From NCBI GenBank assembly GCA_013397115.1, contig VWZW01001341.1:186001-250000 (forward strand): 64,000 nt of DNA, in the 5' to 3' direction. The translations under genes were made by a program, and so were the position numbers. Source of the stretch: Edolisoma coerulescens (Eukaryota > Chordata > Aves > Passeriformes > Campephagidae). Positions 49,283-58,883 of the stretch are shown here, in pieces. The notes below the pieces were generated by a model that was not told the origin of the DNA, did no database searches, and was given only the letters and a program-made list of their open reading frames with translations. Each line of letters starts with the position of its first letter. Position 1 is the first letter of the stretch.

Positions 49283-51579
49283 ACTCTTCTTTTAATGTAT
49301 TTGTACATTTTCTTTTCCCTTCATCACAGAAATCCTCCTTTCTCACTCTCATTTGCCCATGACAACACCCATAGCAAGGGCTATTCCTTCTTCTTTATGT
49401 TTAAGAAAATATTTTCTTTATGTCCTACTTCTCTTTTGCCACAGGGTAGGGAAATACATCCAGCCATGTCTTTGATCCCAGTCAACCTCTTCATCCACTG
49501 AAGTTTTATTACCATTTAGCCCTTTGTGGAACAAATTCAGGTTACTACTACAAACCTTTTTTTTGTCTTTGTCTCCAGAAAGTACATGTACTTCCAAGCA
49601 TTTGAAAGTACAACAGCACTTACTAGCTTTGGCTACGTAGATAGCAGGTGGCATTCCTGACCACACCTTGTTCTGCAGGCTGAACCATGCTCCTGTCTGT
49701 GCAACAAACGAGTGGTTTGTGAACACTTTCACCAGCTGCATAGCAGTAACAGTTTTCAAACAGCTTTGCTGTCTAAGAGGGAAAGCCCACAAAACCAGAA
49801 ACTAACATAGTAAAGAACTAAGATAAGAAAATTAACAGAAAACACCCTGTGCCAGACATTTCTTTACTGACACGTGTAGTTCTGCTGCCGTGTCAAGTTT
49901 TGGTAAGGGAACTTGCAGTGGAGTAAATTACACACACTATACAAATTGCCTACCATTGATACACAGAAACTGATAACTGAAATCAAAGCACATTCTGGCA
50001 GTTACAGATCACAAAACCCCAAGCATTTTATCCTGCAATGTACATCCAATTGATTTAACGGGATGTTTGCTGGTGGGCAGGCAGACTGCTAAGAATGTCA
50101 TGCCAAACCCACCTTTGTGATGCATATAAGCCATGGCACACCAGCTGAGTTCTAGACGATGACTTTGTTGCTGTCACATTTGCATTTTTGTTTAAAAAAA
50201 TCTGTTCTGAGAAAAAATCTACCCTGCAAATATTATTCGTATTAGAAAAAGAGAGGATTTCTTTTTATAGCTGCATCTAATATTCCTAAAAGATGAAGAA
50301 GAAGATATAAGCACTGGTGTCCTCGTACAAACACTTTTTAGACTTGTGAGAGGTAAAAAAGTGCTCCCTTAAATATTTCTTCTCATTTTTTCGAAAGAAC
50401 ACATGCATGGATAAACACATGCTGTTTCAAAACGCCATTGGTTCCTGTCAGCCCAATGTTTCACATTAGCTAGAAGCATTCTGGCTCACGAAACACATTC
50501 TTGAAGAAATGCACACCCATGAAGAAGCATCTGAAAACAGAACTGGTTGCTTCAAAAGAAAATGCATGTACCGACTAATAGAGGGAATTCTTTCTGGCTC
50601 CTTGTATGTTTGTGGTATAACTTGTTGGACAAGACTTGGCAATGGTCGTGACTTATCTGACACTTGTGTTTCAGATGTTGGAGCCTTTTTGACTTCAAGG
50701 TGTGCCTTCACTCTGTCAACTCATCCATCAGGTTAACAACATTTGAAGTGTTGTTCAAACAACTAACAACTTCCAACTTATAAGTGGGAGGGGATCTTTC
50801 TAATAATAGGATTTTCTTGACATGCTTAAATACTAATTGCTTACACCTGTGATGACTGCAGGCTATTTTATCTCTTCTGACATGGAGAAGGGAGATCCTG
50901 GCTCCTGGAAGTTTAGTCAGAAGTAAAGGACATCTAGAAGGAGATAAAATCAATCTAATAGGGTGGATGAGAAACAGAAACTAAGGAAAACAAGGTGTCT
51001 GAAAATGCCTGAAAACCTTCTTGCTGACTAGCCAAGAATAGAAATAAGGCACAACATAGACCGTTCAGAAAAGCTGGCCTTTATGTAGAGGATCCATGTG
51101 AGGAAGCAAACAAACAAACAAAAATTAAGTAGAAAAATAGCCTATCTCTGTCTCCATCATGCTAATATTTCAAGAGTGGGGCTCTGGTCATACAGTTTTT
51201 TCTTGAGGTAAATGACTCAAACTAAAAGAACAAATAATTAATGAATAAAAGCATTCAGAAGCTCAGTGCTCCACCTTGGGCATAAAGGCAATGTTGACTT
51301 GCTTGCAGTTATTTTCAGGAAGGGTCTTCAAAAGAGCAATGTGAAATCGCCAAACTCCTGAAGAGTTAAGCTACTGCTTGAGTCTTTGGTTCTTGACCGC
51401 ACACCATCAGACAAATGGAAAGGTGATGTTATTTTCACAGCTAACACCACAGTGGGACCCGTGTCTTCTTATATAACAGCTGTGCACTGCTAGTCATCTT
51501 CTTTCCATGGTGGCTTACCTTTATCTGTGTACCTGCTTTCTGTCCTTTGGAAAAGCCCACGGAAATCCTTCTATCACAC
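49283..51579. other. Intergenic spacer, right part, no gene recognised
   Basis: AT-rich sequence with short chance frames only. A small (AAAC)n run lies near 51108-51122. Confidence 0.55.
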
Positions 51580-51863
51580 CTCAGCACTTCAGACAGGACA
51601 AGTGACAATACGAGAGGTCACAGTCTTAAGCTACACCAGGGGAGGTTTAGGCTGAACATTAGGAGGAATCTCTTCACAGAAAGAGTGATTGGGCATTGGA
51701 ACAGGCTGCCCAGGGAGGTGGTGGAGCCACCATCCCGAGAGGTGTGTAAGGAAAGGCTGGACCTGGCACTCAGTGCCGTGCTCTGGTTGACACGGTGCTG
51801 TTTGGCCATAGGCTGGACTCGACGATCTCAGAGATCTTTTTCAGCTTAATTGATTCTGTGATT
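51580..51863 (+). mobile_element. CR1 3' end, plus orientation
   Basis: Contains the characteristic CR1 C-terminal coding stretch (LHQGRFRLNIRRNLFTERVI followed by GHWNRLPREVVEPPSREV) and the avian 3'UTR ending in TCGACGATCTCAGAGATCTT and TTGATTCTGTGATT. It is a 5'-truncated copy about 470 bp upstream of the COG6 start and close to the edge of the COG6 CpG island. It looks younger (less diverged) than the other fragments. Confidence 0.95.
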
Positions 51864-52214
51864 TTGTGCTCTGGAGCTGTGAGGAGACCTTGGGAGTTCA
51901 CCTCTGTGTCAGTAAATGCACAGTAGAAACAAGACACCCTCCTCATTTTGACACATATTACAGCCACTGCTGTTGGCTTATACAATACAGATCTCATTTA
52001 TTTTTCCCTTCTAGCTGTGCTCATAATTAAAGCATTTCTTTTGTGAAATAAATATAGCTATCTGGCCTCATAAAGTGAATCCTCTATCATCGACTCAAAA
52101 TCCTTTATTTAGTAAGTAAATCATTTTTATTTATTCATATTTTAAATTTAATGTATTTTTATTTTATTAATAAAAGCAAACAAATAAATAACCAGAAAAG
52201 CCCTGAGTGCCACC
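51864..52214. other. AT-rich segment between CR1 and COG6 promoter
   Basis: T/A-dominated sequence with several AATAAA/TTTATT strings on both strands. No gene or clear signal, and it ends abruptly at the CpG island. Confidence 0.6.
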
Positions 52215-52600
52215 TTGCACCAGGTGAGGCCTGGCTTTACCGCCGGCCTGCGCTAGGCCGGAACCAAATCCTCGGGGCGCGTTTCCGCCGGAGCCGCTCC
52301 GTGTCGCGGCGCTGTGGTCGGGGAGGGCCGCAGCCATGGCCGACACCGCCGCGCCGCCGCCGGCCGCCGCTGCCCCCGCCCCGGGGCTCCCGGCTGCCCC
52401 CGGCACCAACCCGCTGTCCCGCAAGCTCAACAAAATCCTGGAGACGCGCCTGGACAATGACAAGGTGGGTCAGGCGGCGGCTGAGGGACGGGGCGGGGGC
52501 CGGATGAGCCGTCAGGGGCCGCGGGCCCCGACAGGCTTCGCGGCGGGGAGGCGAGTCCTGCCGTACCTTCAGTTCCGCTGCGGAGCTGCGGGCGGCCCTT
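52215..52600 (+). promoter_or_regulatory. COG6: COG6 CpG-island promoter
   Basis: A GC/CpG-rich block surrounds the first coding exon. It has an ETS-type CCGGAA core at about 52259 and no TATA box in the right place, fitting a housekeeping promoter. The short 5'UTR must begin within it. The start codon context GCAGCCATGG is a strong Kozak match. Confidence 0.85.
52336..52464 (+). CDS. COG6: COG6 coding exon 1
   Basis: Conserved oligomeric Golgi complex subunit 6, a lobe B subunit of the COG tether (CATCHR family). It acts on the cytosolic face of the Golgi, capturing retrograde intra-Golgi vesicles and so maintaining glycosylation enzymes. This exon encodes 43 residues. A low-complexity Ala/Pro N-terminus (about residues 5-22) differs from the mammalian one, and the conserved block starts at NPLSRKL and ends ILETRLDNDK. 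The ATG at 52336 has a strong Kozak context and gives the family's usual length up to the conserved block. The donor is AAG|GTGGGT, phase 0. Confidence 0.97.
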
Positions 52601-53025
52601 TGCAGCCTTAATTACAAATAAAATTAGTTTTCTCTTCTCCAGCAACATGCCACGCTCCTATTTTATCCCTTCAGATCGTAGGGAGGTTTGTATCACTTGT
52701 CTCGGAGGGCATTTCTCAAGCTTTTTGTAATTTAAATGTTTTCTGGCTGCGGGTAGGTCATTCATTTACAGAAAATAGTCTTATTGGTTAAAGCTACTGT
52801 AAAATTGTGGACAAAGTTTTCTGTTATAAGAGAAGAAGAAAGGCTCAGCAATTATTGTAGTTGTTTGCCAACTGATGTGGGGTGTGTTAAGGTAGTTTTT
52901 CTTATAAGTCCATTTATTAGGTTTGGCTTATTTTTAATAAGACCATGAACTTGGGGTGGGTATAGACTGTTTAACCTGCTTTTTTGTAACTGCATGCAAA
53001 CTGAAGGGATTTTGTTATTTTCTAG
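52465..53025 (+). other. COG6: COG6 intron 1
   Basis: 561 bp, GT donor GTGGGT, acceptor TTTTCTAG. The first part belongs to the CpG island. No other feature seen. Confidence 0.95.
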
Positions 53026-53169
53026 GAAATGCTGGAAGCACTCAAGGCTCTCTCGACCTTTTTTGTGGAAAACAGTTTGCGCACCCGAAGAAACCTGCGT
53101 GGAGACATTGAACGACGAAGCTTGGCCATAAATGAAGAATTTGTGCACATATTCAAGCAAGTTAAAGAG
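53026..53169 (+). CDS. COG6: COG6 coding exon 2
   Basis: Encodes 48 residues (44-91) in phase 0-0, beginning EMLEALKALSTFFVENSLRT and ending IFKQVKE. It is nearly identical to the vertebrate protein. The charged, heptad-like stretch RRNLRGDIERRSLAINEEF belongs to the N-terminal helical region through which COG subunits pack against each other. The donor is GAG|GTAACG. Confidence 0.98.
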
Positions 53170-53513
53170 GTAACGTTTTTGCAGCATGACTAGCTATCTT
53201 ACAAGAATACTGCTATGTAATTTAAAGTTTAAAAAAAGAAAAAAGGATTAAGAGAGATTTTAGCTTTCCAGGGCAGATATACTTTTACAGTAAAATTGTT
53301 TCATTTATTGAAAATGTTGCATTGGATGTTTCAAACAGATACAAGTCCTGAGTGACTGTTGATCTTTAGGGGTGCATTACTCTGCACTGACTGTCAGGGA
53401 GCCTAGAGCAGCAATGTTCATTGTAACTGGGGCATCTAATTGCAGTGGGAAGCTGGGCCTGGACACAGCATTTCTGATTAAAAACACAGTTACTGTTATT
53501 TGAACTTATTCAG
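53170..53513 (+). other. COG6: COG6 intron 2
   Basis: 344 bp, donor GTAACG, acceptor TTATTCAG. Nothing else seen. Confidence 0.95.
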
Positions 53514-53585
53514 GAACTTGAGAGTATAAATGAAGATGTGCAAGCAATGAGCAGCTGCTGTGAAGACATGTCCAGTCGTTTAAAG
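53514..53585 (+). CDS. COG6: COG6 coding exon 3
   Basis: 24 codons (residues 92-115), phase 0-0: ELESINEDVQAMSSCCEDMS then SRLK. This is the conserved helical segment with paired cysteines found in vertebrate COG6. Donor AAG|GTAATA. Confidence 0.97.
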
Positions 53586-56500
53586 GTAATATATAAATGC
53601 AAGTGCTTTGAATATTTTTCCTTTTGAGGTGTGACTACTTTTTTTTAAAAGGACAAACAGTTGTTTTTGAGGATTAACAGCAACACCGAGATGTTTCCAT
53701 AGTACGCATACTATGTTACTTTAGGATGTTAATATGCTTCTTTTTACATGTTTAGAAAATGTGCCAAGGAAGTAATTTTAATTTCTTCCACATTGCAGTT
53801 CAAAATGCAGCAATATACTTATTTTGACAGTAGCAATGTGATATCCATGTGTATATGAGTGGAGAGAAAATATTTTATTAGATTGGATGTGAGATTTAAG
53901 GGCTAGTTTGTGTATTTCCATTTAAAATGGCTTTTGCATTGACTGTGTCTGTTGTGTTATGTGTTGGTATAAATACCTCAAGTGTATTCATAGGAAAATA
54001 TCTTGTAATTCAAGAGGGAGACAAATCTGGTGTGCAACTTCGGTTTATTGGTTTTGTTTCATAATGTTGTCTCAGAATGCTGATATGCAACAAACCCAAT
54101 TCTGTTTCACCTTAATCCTGAATCCATAATACTCTTGGCGGGGCTGGGGATTGAAGGAAATTTGTTTTTTATGGTGCGTTACTAAATCTGGCTTGGTTTT
54201 AGGGTACAAGTTCAGTATTCAGTGCAGTGATGAGTGTAAACGGCTTATGGATGCTGAAGTGTAGATGTTTTGCCAAACCAAACATGTTCTCAATACAGCA
54301 CATAAGTTACAGTATGCGAATAAGAATCCTTCACTAAAAAATCCTGTGAAAACAGTTTGTTTTCCTCTCCATGTGTGTGTGGTTATTAGATGTCCTCCTG
54401 TAGGTTTCACACTCATTATACAAATGCTTGTAGCTTGATGAACTTGTACCAAAAAATGTGAGAGTACAGTGTAGCCAACTGCAGTACTTAATTTTCAGTT
54501 TTGGAAGGAACTGGGTAATGCACCTCAGAGGTCTCAGATCTCTTTGAACATTGTTAATGTGGATATATTCCCTAGTACAGTTCAGGAACTGTTAGACTAG
54601 CTCTTAGATGTGGAAATGAGTCAAGTGTCCATGCAGATTTTTGCTCTTTACTGTCTTTAGATCATGAAGTGTAACTATCGTCTGTGATTTTTTTTTTTCT
54701 TTCCCAGAGTAGAGCCACCCTGCAGAGATTTCTTTTTCTATTAAAGTCAGTAGGTAGTTTTGTTCTGTGCCCCACAGGAGGTTTCCTCTAGAGCCCTGTA
54801 GAACTCATAACTTGTCTTGATTCAATCCATGTTTTCTTTGTATGAATATGAAGTTAATAAGCTCATGAACTAGCACTCAGTTGTGAAGGACTCTGGTACA
54901 TTATCTGTAGTACGACATGAAGACTTGCAGGCATGTGCTCAAGCTGAATAAGAAGACAAAAATGAACTAAGTAGAACAAATAGAAGATACAAAGAAGAGG
55001 ATTTGGGGCATATAACGCAGAAAAATGTGCAAAGAGAGCAGTATATTAAGAAAGCAGAACAAATAGAGAACATGAAGGGGAATAGATTTGGATAAGCCAA
55101 AAAGCTTTTTAGCTTTGTTATTTTCTAAGCTTATAATACCATCTGGTCCAAATAACCACATACTGTCACATCTGATTTTAGGACAGTGACTTGATAAATA
55201 ACAGTGGCTGAAAGGGAGAGAAGGAGCAAGTGCTGATACGGAACTAAGTGGGGTTGAAGTATAATGAAAGCTTTAACTGATATACTGAGGTGGGGAGGAA
55301 GAGAAAAATATTTCTGTTTGGGATATACAAGAAACATCAAATACCAACTTCCTGATTTTCCTGGCATGTCTGGCTCATTTCTGACATTTACCTTGTTTGG
55401 TTAGATGTAAGCTCTTACATTTCGTGCATAAAATAATGACAATATCTGGCATGTATTTGAATGCATATATGTAAAAACTGCCTTGCTGGTATGTCTAGCT
55501 AGATTCAGAAAAAATACTTTTTCTTCCTTTCTGCTGTCCTACTGTTACCGTTGTTTGTGGTAATCAGTACTTCTGCCCAGAAAGTACTGGAAAGGAAGCG
55601 TATTTCTTTTTTGTTTATTAAAATTTGCAATTAAGTTGGGCATGAGTGGTTACAGACCTACTTTCACCTTTCAAAGCATTCCTGTACCTTGACTGCTTTT
55701 CTGTTGAAACTAGTGTAGTGTTAGGCTGAAATGAATCAGGATGAGTACATACTTTTGTTAGACCTCTCAGGAGTCTCAAGATTGGCATCTTCAATTTGGC
55801 AAATGCTGTAATTTGGCCCTTACAGAGTATTGAAATTATTCACATAGAATATCTTCATTGCCATTCCCGCCACTGCACTTGCAGTATTATTCCATACTGA
55901 ATGCATTTTGATTTCGGGACTTTTTTTTTGTTAAATCATCTCATTTTTCTGTGTAAGGGGTCACTGCTGGCATCCAGTGTGAAGCTTCTGATTCCAGATG
56001 TCTTCTAGCTTTTCACAGCACAATAAGTTTCAGAACTCTTTAACTTCAGTTGCAGCAATCCTTTTAATCGTGCAGTTGCTAGCTGATGCAGAATTGTTTC
56101 TGCATGGATTCCCTTGCACTGCCATCGCTCAATAGTTAGGGCTGTCATGAACTTCCTAAGTGCATTGCCCTTAGAATGGTGGAGTCATTTAGGTTGGGAA
56201 AGACTTCTGAGATCGAGTCCAACCCAGCGCTGCCAAGTCCACTACTAACCCATGTCCCTTGGTGCTACACCTGCACATCTTTTAAATACGTCCAGGGGTG
56301 GTGACTCAACCACTTCCCTGGGCAGCCTGTTCCAATGCCTGACCACCTTTTCAGTGAAGAAATTTTTCCTAATAATTGTCCTTGGTCCATACAGCTCTGT
56401 AAGCTGTTGGACTGTAGAGCTAAGCTTGCTTAGACTAGCAGAGCTGTGTTCATCATCTTCTCTAAAAAGTCTGGGTGGACACTGGTACTGGGCAGTTTAG

Positions 56501-56875
56501 CATCCAAAGGAATTTGTTTCGTATTTTGTTTTGTGACAGCAATCAATTTACAGTTGATGGGCAAACAAAATAATCAGAACTATTTCAAATATTTGTAGTG
56601 TTTCTCTATTAAATATAAATTAAAAATAAACTGTGTGAATATAAATGTATATAAACATGAAAATATATATGAATAAGGATAATTTTTTTTTTACTGCCTA
56701 GACATAGGGAGAGTTAATGCATACTTGTTTCAAGAAGGCCTGTTGTTTCAAAGAGTACAGTCTTTAAATTGCTTGTACTCAGAAAGCTCAAAAGTATTAC
56801 CTATTTTAAAGATTGTTTAATACATTTGATATGTTTGTGTTTTTCACATGCTTAACAATTCTAATTGTATTCTAG
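53586..56875 (+). other. COG6: COG6 intron 3
   Basis: 3290 bp with GT-AG ends (GTAATA and TTCTAG). It contains one CR1 3' end at 56173-56380 and short A/T runs. No exon-like frame was recognised. Confidence 0.93.
56173..56380 (-). mobile_element. CR1 3'-end fragment in COG6 intron 3
   Basis: The plus strand reads as the reverse complement of a CR1 3' end: GGTTGGGAAAGACTTCTGAG, then GATCGAGTCCAACCC, later CTGGGCAGCCTGTTCCAATG and AGTGAAGAAATTTTTCCTAA. It is antisense to COG6 and 5'-truncated near 56380. Edges are good to about 10 bp. Confidence 0.95.
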
Positions 56876-56934
56876 GCAGCAAAGGAACAAACCCAGGACT
56901 TGATTGTAAAAACCACAAAACTGCAGGCAGAAAA
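56876..56934 (+). CDS. COG6: COG6 coding exon 4
   Basis: 59 nt. Encodes AAKEQTQDLIVKTTKLQAE plus two bases (AA) of the next codon, phase 0-2, donor GTATGT. It matches the vertebrate segment AAKEQTQDLIVKTTKLQ exactly and continues the N-terminal coiled region. The expected next exon, encoding a QKLEIRAQVADAFLSKFQ-like sequence, was not found before the right edge, so the gene is partial here: 134 codons plus 2 nt of about 660. Confidence 0.97.
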
Positions 56935-57134
56935 GTATGTATACCACCTTATTTATTTGATGGAATTTTCTTTTAGATGTGACTCTGCCACTTTTATTTT
57001 TGATTTATGACTTTGGGATTTTTTTCAACACTATATGTGTTTGTAGCTCAGTTGCACTCTTAGCTTATTGCTAAATGATGCAAAAAGGTAAGAATGTGTG
57101 TTACTGTTTGTTTCAATAAAAATTGACTTTTTAG

Positions 57135-57204
57135 GGAAAAGAATCAGTTACAGTGGTACAGCATGCCAAATATGGACATGCTTTACCAAAAGTCTCTTGA
57201 TAAT
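57135..57204 (+). other. Candidate unannotated COG6 exon (70 nt)
   Basis: Preceded by a T-rich tract ending TTTTTAG and followed by a consensus GTAAGT donor. Entering from exon 4 (two bases pending) it is open, reading KEKNQLQWYSMPNMDMLYQK then SLDN, and leaves phase 0. Because 70 nt is not a multiple of 3, inclusion before the usual exon 5 would shift frame, so it could be a poison exon or part of an alternative 3' end. It was not recognised from any known COG6 protein. Splice sites and frame are seen; use as an exon is inference. Confidence 0.3.
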
Positions 57205-58817
57205 GTAAGTTACATTGTGTCATAACAGATATGGATGAACTCAATTTTTCATTAGTTTGACAGGCTTCTTGTTATTAATGCTTCATATCCAGTGGAAATG
57301 TCTCTCTTTTTCAGTGACTGTATGAGGGAATGCAAAGTTGGATTCTAACCTACTCTGCCATATTTAAAGTTAACTGTAAAATACAGGAGTGCTGTTTAAT
57401 GAGCCTAACACCGACCACTTTTTCCCTTGGTTCTCCAGCCTCCTGTGGAAGAAAAGATTTGTATTTTTCTCTTTTCAATATTTTTATTCCTGAGAAGAGG
57501 ATAATAGTCAATGGCAGATTCAAGCAGTCTTTATTGTTTTTATGGCTAGGATGTATGGTTTTATAGCTTCAGGTTTTCTCAGTGTAGAAAAATGAATCTC
57601 CTTGCTTTATGAGCTTTCTTTGGAAAATTATATACAGTTCACTGGAGGTTAGAAATAATTATTTTGCAGTAGTAAGTTTCTAGTAGAAATTATGGTTTTG
57701 GATAGCTCTCAGCTTTCAAAATCAGTAGGTTTATGATATGAACTTCAGTAGGAAGTGGACTATGTCTGAATATGAAGCTGGAGTCTAATCTGTACATATT
57801 TTAAAAGTTAAATGTAGAATAACTGCATAAAGTGCAGTGCTGGTTCATATAAAGTGAAGGATTTGGTAAAGACACACTTTCAGTAAGTGAGCAGAAGTCT
57901 TAGAAAATATGTCATTTTGAATATGAGAATGTGAAGTAGTAGGACAGAGAAGTGGTCATAGATTTTGTAGTCTCAAGAAAAGGAAAGCTACTTTGATTCC
58001 TTGTTCTGAAGCAGAATGGGAGATACCAAGACCAGTCCCAAGTGGTCTATGTCTAATTGGCCTAAATTCCATTAAAGGAGATTATGCAGACTGTACATCA
58101 GTACTTCCACAATATAGTCTTTGCACTATAGTTTACTTAAAAGACTTCCTGCTAATTCCTTTAAAAGACAGAACATCCCCCTCGTGTGAAGAGGAAAACG
58201 TTTAGGAAGTAGTCTGTCCTTCTAAGGGTCTGTGTGACCTCGGAGTGCACATGTAGGAAAAAGTTTGGAAGTTTATTTTTGAAGTATACCATGAAGTATC
58301 CATGAACAGAAGCCAAAAAGTACCTATGACTTTTACAGTAAGTCTGATAGTTATGGAAGATTCATATTACCATTTATTAGCAAAGTTAATTTTTTCCCTG
58401 CCTAAACTTACAAAAAATTGTGAAGACTATTTGGTTCCATTTGGGACATTTTAGTCATTTGTTCTTTTAACTCATTAAATGACTGTTCTGATGCATTCCT
58501 TTGGTTTACATCAAGCACATGAAGAGGCATCTGCTGGCAGATATTAGGGGATTCTTGAAGACTTGAAGTCTTGCCTCTGAAAATATGCAGGTCTTAAATT
58601 GCTGATGCCTTCAACTTAATGTGACATTTTTAGCCAACAAATGAGTAAATGGTGAAACTGGGAGGACATGGCTTCTCTTTCCTTTGAGGGTTGTCCTAAA
58701 ATGATGTTTGGTTGAAATGCAGAGATGAAAACTGGACCTGTTCTAGTGTGTTCTTCTGTTAGCATTTCTGTGATTTACTTCAGCTGACCATGTTTTTTTC
58801 GCTGGAAAAATGTTCAG

Positions 58818-58883
58818 ATTTTATTTGGTGATCTAAAACTGGAGGGGGAGTATAAACTTCCAGATGCATTTCCTGCATTTATG
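58818..58883 (+). other. Candidate unannotated COG6 exon (66 nt)
   Basis: Acceptor TGTTCAG, preceded by a CTGAC branch-point-like string and a T7 run, and donor ATG|GTAAGA. It is open in phase 0, the phase left by the 57135-57204 candidate, and reads ILFGDLKLEGEYKLPDAFPA then FM. The composition is protein-like and there is no family match I recognise. No convincing terminal exon was identified. Confidence 0.28.
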
